Position numbers and translations under genes: made by a program
In this document: positions 14,051 through 27,700 of the stretch, piece by piece
How positions within the stretch are numbered: position 1 is the first letter of the stretch
Layout of the letters: every line of letters begins with the position of its first letter
The notes under the pieces: generated by a model
What the model saw: the letters and a program-made list of their open reading frames with translations, nothing else
The model's database searches: none
Told to the model about the DNA's origin: nothing
DNA from: Eunapius fragilis
Lineage: Eukaryota > Porifera > Demospongiae > Spongillida > Spongillidae
Direction: 5' to 3'
DNA: 64,000 bases
Assembly (NCBI GenBank): GCA_963681505.1
Contig: OY811983.1
Span: 704,001-768,000, forward strand

Positions 14051-15421
14051 TTTTAGAGGAGGCATTATTATGAGAAAGAAAACAGGTTACTCGTTCGTTC
14101 CATGAAGTAGGATCGCAACTCCACAAGTTTGTTTTATTAACACCTTGGTGGGAAGATAGCCAATTTTCACCCATAGAAATGTATGGGAGGGAACCACTAA
14201 TCTATTTGCATGGTACAGCCAAACCAATGAGCTGATTATAGAGGAGGCATTATTTAGGGAAAGAACACAAGTTACTCGTTCGTTCCATGAATACGTATCG
14301 CAACTCAACTAGTTTGTTAAATGAACACATTGGTTGGAACATAGCCAATTTTCTCCCATAGAAATGTATGGGAGGGAACCACTAATCTATTTGCATGGTA
14401 CAGCCAAACCAATGAGCTGAATATATAGGAGGCATTATTTAGAGAAAGAAAACAGGTTACTTGTTCGTTCCATGAATACATATCGTAACTCCACTAGTTT
14501 GTTAATTTAACACCGTGGTTGGAACGTAGCCAATTTTTCTCCCTTAGAAATGTATGGGAGGGAACGACTAATCTATTTGAATGGTACAGCCAAACCAATG
14601 AGCTGATTATAGAGGAGGAATTATTTTGTAAAAGCAAACCGGTTACTCGTTCGTTCCATGAAGTAGGATCGCAACTCCACTAGTTTGTTAAATTAACACT
14701 ATGGTGGGAAGTTAGCCAATTTTCTCCCTTAGAAATGTATGGGAGGGAACCACTAATCTATTTGCATCGTACAGCCAAACCAATGAGCTGAATATATAGG
14801 AGGCATTATTTAGAGAAAAAAAACAGGTTACTCGTTCGTTCCATGAATACATATCGCAACTCCAATAGTTTGTTAAATTAACACCGTGGTTGGAACATAG
14901 CCAATTTTCTCCCATAGAAATGTATGGGAGGGAACCACTAATCTATTAGCATCGTACAGCCAAACCATTATGGTGAATATATAGGAGGCATTATTAAGAG
15001 AAAGAAAACAGGTTACTCGTTCGTTCCATGAATACATATCGCAACTCAACTAGTTTGTTAAATGCACACCTTGGTTGGAACATAGCCAATTTTCTCCCAT
15101 AGAAATGTATGGGAGGGAACCACTAATCTATTTGCATGGTAGACCCAAACCAATGAGCTGATAATAGAGGAGGTATTATTATGAGAAAGAAAACAGGTTA
15201 CTCGTTCATTCCATAAATACATATCGTAACTCAACTAGTTTGTTAAATGAACACCTTGGTTGGAACATAGCCAATTTTCTCCCGTAGAAATGTATGGGAG
15301 GGAACCACTAATCTATTTGCATGGTACAGCGAAACCAATGAGTTGATAATAGAGGAGGCATTATTATGAGAAAGAAAACAGGTTACTCGTTCGTTCCATG
15401 AAGTAGGATCGCAACTCCACT
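14051..15421 (+). repeat. Satellite A higher-order block with 186-bp variant, copy 2
   Basis: Second copy of 9055-10425. The extra-T unit, the GTAAAAGCAAACCGG unit and the GAGAAAAAAAACAGG unit occur in the same order and spacing. Confidence 0.82.
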
Positions 15422-18400
15422 AGTTTGTTAAATTAACACCTTGGTGGGAAGTTAGCCAATTTTCTCCCATAGAAATGTATGGGCGGGAACCACTAATCTA
15501 TTTGCATCGTACAACCAAACCAATGAGCTGAATATATAGGAGGCATTATTTAGAGAAAGAAAACAGGTTACTCGTTCGTTCCATGAATACACATCGCAAT
15601 TCCAATAGTTTGTTACATTAACACCTTGGTTGGAACATAGCCAATTTTCTCCCATAGAAATGTATGGGAGGGAACCACTAATCTATTAGCATCGTACAGC
15701 CAAACCAATATGCTGAATATATAGGAGGCATTATTTAGAGAAAGAAAACAGGTTACTCGTTCGTTCCATGAATACATATCGCAACTCCACTAGTTTGTTA
15801 AATTAACACCGTGGTTGGAACATAGCCAATTTTCTCCCATAGAAATGTATGGGAGGGAACCACTAATCTATTTGCATGGTACAGCCAAACCAATGAGCTG
15901 AATATATAGGAGGCATTATTTAGAGAAAGAAAACAGGTTACTTGTTCGTTCCATGAATACATATCGTAACTCCACTAGTTTGTTAATTTAACACCGTGGT
16001 TGGAACGTAGCCAATTTTTCTCCCTTAGAAATGTATGGGAGGGAACGACTAATCTATTTGAATGGTACAGCCAAACCAATGAGCTGATTATAGAGGAGGA
16101 ATTATTTTGTAAAAGCAAACAGGTTACTCGTTCGTTCCATGAAGTAGGATCGCAACTCCACTAGTTTGTTAAATTAACACTATGGTGGGAAGTTAGCCAA
16201 TTTTCTCCCTTAGAAATGTATGGGAGGGAACCACTAATCTATTTGCATCGTACAGCCAAACCAATCAGCTGAATATATAGGAGGCATTATTTAGAGAAAA
16301 AAAACAGGTTACTCGTTCGTTCCATGAATACATATCGCAACTCCACTAGTTTGTTAAATTAACACCGTGGTTGGAACATAGCCAATTTTCTCGCATAGAA
16401 ATGTATGGGAGGGAACCACTAATCTATTAGCATCGTACAGCCAAACCATTATGGTGAATATATAGGAGGCATTATTTAGAGAAAGAAAACAGGTTACTCG
16501 TTCGTTCCATTAATACATATCGCAACTCCACTAGTTTGTTAAATTAACACCGTGGTTGGAACATAGCCAATTTTCTCCCATAGAAATGTATGGGAGGGAA
16601 CCACTAATCTATTTGCATGGTACAGCCAAACCAATGAGCTGAATATGTAGGTGGCATTATTTAGAGAAAGAAAGCAGGTTACTCGTTCGTTCCGTGAATA
16701 CATATCGCAACTCCACTAGTTTGTTAAATTAACACCGTGGTTGGAATATAGCCAATTTTCTCCCATAGGAATGTATGGGAGGGAACCACTAATCTATTAG
16801 CATCGTACAGCCAAACCAATGAGCTGAATATATAGGAGGCATTATTGAGAGAAAGAAAACAGGTTACTCGTTCGTTCCATGAATACACATCGAAAGTCCA
16901 CTAGTTTGTTTAATTAACACCGTGGTTGGAACACAGCCAATTTTCTCCCATAGAAATGTATGGGAGGGAACCACTAATCTATTTGAATGGTACAGCCAAA
17001 CCAATGAGCTGATTATAGAGGAGGCATTATTTTGTAAAAGAAAACAGGTTACTCGTTCGTTCCATGAATACATATCGCAACTCCACTAGTTTGTTTAAAT
17101 AACACCTTGGTTGGAACATAGCCAATTCTCTCCGATAGAAATGTATGGGAGGGAACCACTAATCAATTAGCATCGTACAGCCAAACCAATATGCTGAATA
17201 TATAGGAGGCATTATTTAGAGAAAGAAAACAGGTTACTCGTACGTTCCATGAAGTAGGATCGCAACTCGACTAGTTTGTTAAATTAACACTATGGTGGGA
17301 AGTTAGCCAATTTTCTCCCATAGAAATGTATGGGAGGGAACCACTAATCTATTTGCATCGTACAGCCAAACCAATGAGCTGAATATATAGGAGGCATTAT
17401 TTAGAGAAAGAAAACAGGTTACTCGTTCGTTCCATGAATACACATCGCAATTCCAATAGTTTGTTACATTAACACCTTGGTTGGAACATAGCCAATTTTC
17501 TCCCATAGAAATGTATGGGAGGGAACCACTAATCTATTAGCATCGTACAGCCAAACCAATGAGCTGAATATATTGGAGGCATTATTTAGAGAAAGAAAAC
17601 AGGTTACTTGTTCGTTCCATGAATACATATCGTAACTCCACTAGTTTGTTAAATTAACACCGTGGTTGGAACATAGCCAATTTTTCTCCCTTAGAAATGT
17701 ATGGGAGGGAACCACTAATCTATTTGAATGGTACAGCCAAACCAATGAGCTGATTATAGAGTAGGCATTATTTTGTAAAAGAAAACAGGTTACTCGTTCG
17801 TTCCATGAAGTAGGATCGCAACTCCACTAGTTTGTGAAATTAACACCTTGGTGGGAAGATTGCCAATTTTCTACCATAGAAATGTATGGGAGGGAACCAC
17901 TAATCTATTTGCATCGTACAGCCAAACCAATGAGCTGAATATATAGGAGGCATTATTTAGAGAAAGAAAACAGGTTACTCGTTTGTTCCATGAATACATA
18001 TCGCAACTCCACTAGTTTGTTAAATTAACACCGTGGTTGGAACATAGCCACTTTTCTCCCATAGAAATGTATGGGAGGGAACCACTAATCTATTAGCATC
18101 GAACAGCCAAACCAATATGCTGAATATATAGGAGGCATTATTTAGAGAAAAAAAACAGGTTACTCGTTCGTTCCATGAATACATATCGCAACTCCACTAG
18201 TTTGTTAAATTAACACCGTGGTTGGAACATAGCCAATTTTCACCCATAGAAATGTATGGGAGGGAACCACTAATCTATTAGCATCGAACAGCCAAACCAA
18301 TATGCTGAATATATAGGAGGCATTATTTAGAGAAAGAAAACAGGTTACTCGTTCGTTCCATGAATACATATCGCAACTCCACTAGTTTGTTAAATTAACA

Positions 18401-18490
18401 CCGTGGTTGGAACATAGCCACTTTTCTCCCATAGAAATGTATGGGAGGGAACCACTAATCTATTAGCATCGAACAGCCAAACCAACATGC
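15422..18490 (+). repeat. Satellite A domain II: mixed monomers
   Basis: Still a 185-bp array in the same orientation, but I see only one short-range block repeat, at an offset of 1851 bp (10 units + 1) between units near 15452 and 17303. Most units here are the GAATATATAGGAGGCATTATTTAGAG / CACCGTGGTTGGAACATAG class, with TTAGCATCG replacing TTTGCATGG in many. This class then dominates the next domain, so the stretch looks like a transition zone. No other feature was seen. Confidence 0.8.
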
Positions 18491-21400
18491 TGAATATATA
18501 GGAGGCATTATTTAGAGAAAGAAAACAGGTTACTCGTTCGTTCCATGAATACATATCGCAACTCCACTAGTTTGTAAAATTAACACCGTGGTTGGAACAT
18601 AGCCAATTTTCTCCCATAGAAATGTATGGGAGGGAACCACTAATCTATTAGCATCGAACAGCCAAACCAATATGCTGAATATATAGGAGGCATTATTTAG
18701 AGAAAGAAAACAGGTTACTCGTTCGTTCCATGAATACATATCGCAACTCCACTAGTTTGTTAAATTAACACCGTGGTTGGAACACTGCCACTTTTCTCCC
18801 ATAGAAATGTATGGGAGGGAACCACTAATCTATTAGCATCGAACAGCCAAACCATTGAGCTGAATATATAGGAGGCATTATTTAGAGAAAGAAAACAGGT
18901 TCTTCGTTCGTTCCATGAATACACATCGCAATTCCAATAGTTTGTTACATTAACACCTTGGTTGGAACATAGCCAATTTTCTCCCATAGAAATGTATGGG
19001 AGGGAACCACTAATCTATTACCATCGTACAGCCAAACCAATCAGCTGAATATATAGGAGGCATTATTTAGAGAAAGAAAACAGGTTACTCGTTCGTTCCG
19101 TGAATACATATCGCAACTCCACTAGTTTGTTAAATTAACACCGTGGTTGGAACATAGCCAATTTTTCTCCCTTAGAAATGTATGGGAGGGAACCACTAAT
19201 CTATTTGAATTGTACAGCCAAATCAATGAGCTGATTACAGAGGAGGCATTATTGTGTAAAACAAAACAGGTAACTCGTTCGTTCCATGAAGTTGGATCGC
19301 AACTCCACTAGTTTGTTAAATTAACACCTTGGTGGGAAGTTAGCCAATTTTCTCCCATAGAAATGTATGGGAGGGAACCACTAATCTATTTGCATGGTAC
19401 AGCCAAACCAATGAGCTGAATATATAGGAGGCATAATTTAGAGAAAGAGAACAGGTTACTCGTTCATTCCGTGAATACATATCGCAACTCCACTAGTTTG
19501 TTAAATTAACACCGTGGTTGGAACATAGCCAATTTTCTCCCATAGAAATGTATGGGAGGGAACCACTAATCCATTAGCATCGTACAGCGAAACCAATATG
19601 CTGAATATATAGGAGGCATTATTTAGAGAAAGAAAACAGGTTACTCGTTCGTTCCATGAAGTAGGATCGCAACTCCACTAGTTTGTTAAATTAACACCTT
19701 GGTGGGAAGTTAGCCAATTTTCTCCCATAGAAATGTATGGGAGGGAACCACTAATCTATTTGCATCGTACAGCCAAACGAATGAGCTGAATATATAGGAG
19801 GCATTATTGAGAGAAAGAAAACAGGTTACTCGTTCGTTCCATGAATACACATCGCAATTCCACTAGTTTGCTAAATTAACACCTTGGTGGGAAGATAGCC
19901 AATTTTCTCCCATAGAAATGTATGGGAGGGAACCACTAATCTTTTTGCATCATACAGCCAAACCAATGAGCTGAATATATAGGAGGCATTATTTTGAGAA
20001 AGGAAACAGGATACTCGTTTGTTCAATGAATACACATCGCAATTCCACTTGTTTGTTATATTAACACCTTGGTTGGAACATAGCCAATTTTCTCCCATAG
20101 AAATGTATGGGAGGGAACCACTAATCTATTAGCATCGTACAGCCAAACCAATGAGCTGAATATATAGGAGGCATTATTAAGAGAAAGATAACCGGTTACT
20201 CGTTCGTTCCATGAATACATATCGCAACTCCACTAGTTTGTTAAATTTACACCGTGGTTGGAACATAGCCAATTTTCTCCCATAGAAATGTATAGGAGGG
20301 AACCACTAATCTATTTGAATGGTACAGCCAAACCAATGAGCTGATTATAGAGGATGCATTATTTTGTATAAGAAAACATGTTGCTCGTTCGTTCCATGAA
20401 GTAGGATCGCAACTCCACTAGTTTGCTAAATTAACACCTTGGTGGGAAGATAGCCAATTTTCTCCCATAGAAATGTATGGGAGGGAACCACTAATCTACT
20501 AGCATCGTACAGCCAAACCAATGAGCTGAATATATAGGAGGCATCATTGAGAGAAAGAAAACAGATTACTCGTTCGTTCCATGAATACATATCGCAACTC
20601 CACTAGTTTGTTAAATTAACACCGTGGTTGGAACATAGCCAATTTTCTCCCATAGATATGTATGGGAGGGAACCTCTAATCTACTTGCATCGTACAGCCA
20701 AACCAATGAGCTGAATATATAGGAGGCATTATTTAGAGAAAGAAAACAGGTTACTCGTTCGTTCCATGAATACATATCGCAACTCCACTAGTTTGTTAAA
20801 TTAACACCGTGGTTGGAACATAGCCACTTTTCTCCCATAGAAATGTATGGGAGGGAACCACTAATCTATTAGCATCGAACAGCCAAACCAATATGCTGAT
20901 AATATAGGAGGCATTATTTAGAGAAAGAAAACAGGTTACTCGTTCGTTCCATGAATACATATCGCAACTCCACTAGTTTGTTAAATTTACACCGTGGTTG
21001 GAACATAGCCAATTTTCTCCCATAGAAATGTATAGGAGGGAACCACTAATCTATTTGCATGGTACAGCCAAACCAATGAGCTGAATATATAGGAGGCATT
21101 ATTTAGAGAAAGAAAACAGGTTACTCGTTCGTTCCATGAATACATATCGCAACTCCACTAGTTTGTTAAATTTACACCGTGGTTGGAACATAGCCAATTT
21201 TCTCCCATAGAAATGTATAGGAGGGAACCACTAATCTATTTGCATGGTACAGCCAAACCAATGAGCTGATTATAGAGGAGGCATTATTTAGGGAAAGAAA
21301 ACAAGTTAATCGTTCGTTCCATGAATACATATCGCAACTCAACTAGTTTGTTAAATGAACACATTGGTTGGAACATAGCCAATTTTCTCCCATAGAAATG

Positions 21401-24400
21401 TATGGGAGGGAACCACTAATCTATTTGCATGGTACAGCCAAACCAATGACCTGATTTTAGATGAGGCATTATTATGCGAAAGAAAACAGGTTACTCGTTC
21501 GTTCCATGACATAGAATCGCAACTCCACAAGTTTGTTTAATTAACACCTTGGTGGGAACATAGCCAATTTTCTCCCATAGAAATGTATGGGAGGGAACCA
21601 CTAATCTATTTGCATGGTACAGCGAAACCAATGAGTTGATAATAGAGGAAGCATGATTATGAGAAAGAAAACAGGTTACTCGTTCGTTCCATGAATACAT
21701 ATCGCAACTCCACTAGTTTGTTAAATTAACACCGTGGTTGGAACATAGCCAATTTTCTCCCATAGAAATGTATGGGTGGGAACCACTAATCTATTTGCAT
21801 CGTACAGCCAAACCAATGAGCTGAATATATAGGAGGCATTATTTAGAGAAAGAAAACAGGTTACTCGTTCGTTCCGTGAATACATATCGCAACTCCACTA
21901 GTTTGTTAAATTAACACCGTGGTTGGAACATAGCCAATTTTCTCCCATAGAAATGTATGGGAGGGAACCACTAATCTATTTGCATCGTACAGCCAAATCA
22001 ATGAGCTGAATATATAGGAGGCATTATTTAGAGAAAGAAAACAGGTTACTCGTTCGTTCCATGAATACATATCGCAACTCCACTAGTTTGTTAAATTAAC
22101 ACCGTGGTTGGAACATAGCCAATTTTCTCCCATAGAAATGTATGGGAGCGAACCACTAATCTATTTGCATCATACAGCCAAACCAATGAGCTGAATATAT
22201 AGGAGGCATTATTTTGAGAAAGGAAACAGGTTACTCGTTTGTTCAATGAATACACATCGCAATTCCACAAGTTTGTTATATTAACACCTTGGTTGGAACA
22301 TAGCCAATTTTCTCCCATAGAAATTTATGAGAGGGAACCACTAATCTATTTGCATCGTACATCCTAACCAATGAGCTGAATATATAGGAGGCATTATTGA
22401 GAGAAACAAAACAGGTTACTCGTTCGTTCCATGAATACATATCGCAACTCAACTAGTTTGTTAAATGAACACCTTGGTTGGAACATAGCCATTTTTCTCA
22501 CAAGGAAATGTATGGGAGGGAACCACTAATCTATTTGAATGGTAAAGCCTAACCAATGAGCTGATTATAGAGGAGGCATTATTTTGTAATAGAAAACAGG
22601 TTACTCGTTCGTTCCATGAAGTAGAATCGCAACTCCACTAGTTTGCTAAATTAACACCTTGGTGGGAAGATAGCCAATTTTCTCCCATAGAAATGTATGG
22701 GAGGGAACCACTAATCTTTTTGCATCATACAGCCAAATCAATGAGCTGAATATATAGGAGGCATTATTTTGAGAAAGGAAACAGGTTACTCGTTTGTTCA
22801 ATGATTACACATCGCAATTCCACTAGTTTGTTATATTAACACCTTGGTTGGAACATAGCCAATTTTCTCCCATAGAAATGTATGGGAGGGAACCACTAAT
22901 CTATTAGCATCGTACAGCCAAACCAATGAGCTGAATATATAGGTTGCATTATTTAGAGAAAGATAACATGTTACTCGTTCGTTCCATGAATACATATCGC
23001 AACACCACTAGTTTGTTTAATTAACACCTTTGTTGGACCATAGCCAATTTTCTCCCATAGAAATGTATGGGAGGGAACCACTAATCTATTTGAATGGTAC
23101 AGCCAAACCAATGAGCTGATTATAGAGGAGGCATTATTTTGAAAAAGAAAACAGGTTACTCGTTCGTTCCATGAAGAAGGATCGCAACTCCACTAGTTTG
23201 TGAAATTAACACCTTGGTGGGAAGATAACCAATTTTCTACCATAGAAATGTATGGGAGGGAACCACTAATCTATTTGCATCGTACAGCCAAACCAATGAG
23301 CTGAATATATAGGAGGCATTATTTAGAGAAAGAAAACAGGTTACTCGTTCGTTCCATGAATACATATCGCAACTCCACTAGTTTGTTAAATTAACACCGT
23401 GGTTGGAACATAGCCACTTTTCTCCCATAGAAATGTATGGGAGGGAACCACTAATCTATTAGCATCGAACAGCCAAACCAATATGCTGAATATATAGGAG
23501 GCATTATTTAGAGAAAGAAAACAGGTTACTCGTTCGTTCCATGAATACATATCGCAACTCCACTAGTTTGTTAAATTAACACCTTGGTGGGAAGATAGCC
23601 AATTTTCTCCCATAGAAATGTATAGGAGGGAACCACTAATCTACTTGCATCGTACAGCCAAACCAATGAGCTGAATATATAGGAGGCATTATTTAGAGAA
23701 AGAAAACAGGTTACTCGTTCGTTCCATGAATACATATCGCAACTCCACTAGTTTGTTTAATTAACACCTTTGTTGGACCATAGCCAATTTTCTCCCATAG
23801 AAATGTATGGGAGGGATCCACTAATCTATTTGAATGGTACAGCCAAACCAATGAGCTGATTATAGAGGAGGCATTATTTTGAAAAAGAAAACAGGTTACT
23901 CGTTCGTTCCATGAAGAAGGATCGCAACTCCACTAGTTTGTGAAATTAACACCTTGGTGGGAAGATAACCAATTTTCTACCATAGAAATGTATGGGAGGG
24001 AACCACTAATCTATTTGCATCGTACAGCCAAACCAATGAGCTGAATATATAGGAGGCATTATTTAGAGAAAGAAAACAGGTTACTCGTTCGTTCCATGAA
24101 TACATATCGCAACTCCACTAGTTTGTTAAATTAACACCGTGGTTGGAACATAGCCACTTTTCTCCCATAGAAATGTATGGGAGGGAACCACTAATCTATT
24201 ACCATCGAACAGCCAAACCAATATGCTGAATATATAGGAGGCATTATTTAGAGAAAGAAAACAGGTTACTCGTTCGTTCCATGAATACATATCGCAACTC
24301 CACTAGTTTGTTAAATTAACACCTTGGTGGGAAGATAGCCAATTTTCTCCCATAGAAATGTATAGGAGGGAACCACTAATCTACTTGCATCGTACAGCCA

Positions 24401-24781
24401 AACCAATGAGCTGAATATATAGGAGGCATTATTTAGAGAAAGAAAACAGGTTACTCGTTCATTCCATGAATACATATCGCAACTCCACTAGTTTGTTAAA
24501 TTAACACCGTGGTTGGAACATAGCCAATTTTCTCCCATAGAAATGTATGGGAGGGAACCACTAATCTATTTGCATCATACAGCCAAACCAATGAGCTGAA
24601 TATATAGGAGGCATTATTTTGAGAAAGGAAACAGGTTACTCGTTTGTTCAATGAATACACATCGCAATTCCACAAGTTTGTTATATTAACACCTTGGTTG
24701 GAACATAGCCAATTTTCTCCCATAGAAATTTATGAGACGGAACCACTAATCTATTTGCATCGTGCAGCCTAACCAATGAGC
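18491..24781 (+). repeat. Satellite A 6.29-kb super-repeat, copy 1
   Basis: A block of 34 monomers directly followed by a second near-identical copy at an offset of 6291 bp; matching landmarks are 18530/24821, 19871/26162, 21491/27782, 22091/28382 and 24496/30787. Its left edge is near 18490, where preceding units differ (CCAACATGCTG versus CCAATGAGCTG). One visible difference between copies: 21555-21575 reads GGGAACATAGCCAATTTTC, while copy 2 reads GGGAAGATAGCCAATTTTA. A 2405-bp internal repeat (22091/24496) is nested inside. Confidence 0.88.
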
Positions 24782-27700
24782 TGAATATATAGGAGGCATT
24801 ATTTAGAGAAAGAAAACAGGTTACTCGTTCGTTCCATGAATACATATCGCAACTCCACTAGTTTGTAAAATTAACACCGTGGTTGGAACATAGCCAATTT
24901 TCTCCCATAGAAATGTATGGGAGGGAACCACTAATCTATTAGCATCGAACAGCCAAACCAATATGCTGAATATATAGGAGGCATTATTTAGAGAAAGAAA
25001 ACAGGTTACTCGTTCGTTCCATGAATACATATCGCAACTCCACTAGTTTGTTAAATTAACACCGTGGTTGGAACACTGCCACTTTTCTCCCATAGAAATG
25101 TATGGGAGGGAACCACTAATCTATTAGCATCGAACAGCCAAACCATTGAGCTGAATATATAGGAGGCATTATTTAGAGAAAGAAAACAGGTTCTTCGTTC
25201 GTTCCATGAATACACATCGCAATTCCAATAGTTTGTTACATTAACACCTTGGTTGGAACATAGCCAATTTTCTCCCATAGAAATGTATGGGAGGGAACCA
25301 CTAATCTATTACCATCGTACAGCCAAACCAATCAGCTGAATATATAGGAGGCATTATTTAGAGAAAGAAAACAGGTTACTCGTTCGTTCCGTGAATACAT
25401 ATCGCAACTCCACTAGTTTGTTAAATTAACACCGTGGTTGGAACATAGCCAATTTTTCTCCCTTAGAAATGTATGGGAGGGAACCACTAATCTATTTGAA
25501 TTGTACAGCCAAATCAATGAGCTGATTACAGAGGAGGCATTATTGTGTAAAACAAAACAGGTAACTCGTTCGTTCCATGAAGTTGGATCGCAACTCCACT
25601 AGTTTGTTAAATTAACACCTTGGTGGGAAGTTAGCCAATTTTCTCCCATAGAAATGTATGGGAGGGAACCACTAATCTATTTGCATGGTACAGCCAAACC
25701 AATGAGCTGAATATATAGGAGGCATAATTTAGAGAAAGAGAACAGGTTACTCGTTCATTCCGTGAATACATATCGCAACTCCACTAGTTTGTTAAATTAA
25801 CACCGTGGTTGGAACATAGCCAATTTTCTCCCATAGAAATGTATGGGAGGGAACCACTAATCCATTAGCATCGTACAGCGAAACCAATATGCTGAATATA
25901 TAGGAGGCATTATTTAGAGAAAGAAAACAGGTTACTCGTTCGTTCCATGAAGTAGGATCGCAACTCCACTAGTTTGTTAAATTAACACCTTGGTGGGAAG
26001 TTAGCCAATTTTCTCCCATAGAAATGTATGGGAGGGAACCACTAATCTATTTGCATCGTACAGCCAAACGAATGAGCTGAATATATAGGAGGCATTATTG
26101 AGAGAAAGAAAACAGGTTACTCGTTCGTTCCATGAATACACATCGCAATTCCACTAGTTTGCTAAATTAACACCTTGGTGGGAAGATAGCCAATTTTCTC
26201 CCATAGAAATGTATGGGAGGGAACCACTAATCTTTTTGCATCATACAGCCAAACCAATGAGCTGAATATATAGGAGGCATTATTTTGAGAAAGGAAACAG
26301 GATACTCGTTTGTTCAATGAATACACATCGCAATTCCACTTGTTTGTTATATTAACACCTTGGTTGGAACATAGCCAATTTTCTCCCATAGAAATGTATG
26401 GGAGGGAACCACTAATCTATTAGCATCGTACAGCCAAACCAATGAGCTGAATATATAGGAGGCATTATTAAGAGAAAGATAACCGGTTACTCGTTCGTTC
26501 CATGAATACATATCGCAACTCCACTAGTTTGTTAAATTTACACCGTGGTTGGAACATAGCCAATTTTCTCCCATAGAAATGTATAGGAGGGAACCACTAA
26601 TCTATTTGAATGGTACAGCCAAACCAATGAGCTGATTATAGAGGATGCATTATTTTGTATAAGAAAACATGTTGCTCGTTCGTTCCATGAAGTAGGATCG
26701 CAACTCCACTAGTTTGCTAAATTAACACCTTGGTGGGAAGATAGCCAATTTTCTCCCATAGAAATGTATGGGAGGGAACCACTAATCTACTAGCATCGTA
26801 CAGCCAAACCAATGAGCTGAATATATAGGAGGCATCATTGAGAGAAAGAAAACAGATTACTCGTTCGTTCCATGAATACATATCGCAACTCCACAAGTTT
26901 GTTAAATTAACACCGTGGTTGGAACATAGCCAATTTTCTCCCATAGATATGTATGGGAGGGAACCTCTAATCTACTTGCATCGTACAGCCAAACCAATGA
27001 GCTGAATATATAGGAGGCATTATTTAGAGAAAGAAAACAGGTTACTCGTTCGTTCCATGAATACATATCGCAACTCCACTAGTTTGTTAAATTAACACCG
27101 TGGTTGGAACATAGCCACTTTTCTCCCATAGAAATGTATGGGAGGGAACCACTAATCTATTAGCATCGAACAGCCAAACCAATATGCTGATAATATAGGA
27201 GGCATTATTTAGAGAAAGAAAACAGGTTACTCGTTCGTTCCATGAATACATATCGCAACTCCACTAGTTTGTTAAATTTACACCGTGGTTGGAACATAGC
27301 CAATTTTCTCCCATAGAAATGTATAGGAGGGAACCACTAATCTATTTGCATGGTACAGCCAAACCAATGAGCTGAATATATAGGAGGCATTATTTAGAGA
27401 AAGAAAACAGGTTACTCGTTCGTTCCATGAATACATATCGCAACTCCACTAGTTTGTTAAATTTACACCGTGGTTGGAACATAGCCAATTTTCTCCCATA
27501 GAAATGTATAGGAGGGAACCACTAATCTATTTGCATGGTACAGCCAAACCAATGAGCTGATTATAGAGGAGGCATTATTTAGGGAAAGAAAACAAGTTAA
27601 TCGTTCGTTCCATGAATACATATCGCAACTCAACTAGTTTGTTAAATGAACACATTGGTTGGAACATAGCCAATTTTCTCCCATAGAAATGTATGGGAGG

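Larger units (their letters stand above)
1..15421 (+). repeat. Satellite A domain I: multi-kilobase higher-order repeats
   Basis: In this domain blocks of 8-30 monomers recur almost unchanged. Offsets between matching landmarks are 5918 bp (window start versus 5919), 5551 bp (5919 versus 11470), 3513 bp (935 versus 4448), 2405 bp (4448 versus 6853) and 4996 bp (9055 versus 14051). The order of monomer variants is preserved inside each block, which defines higher-order repeats and implies recent segmental amplification by unequal exchange. Offsets that depart from exact multiples of 185 come from small indels, such as a 3-bp loss near 3461 (GGGAGGACC in place of GGGAGGGAACC). Confidence 0.9.
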
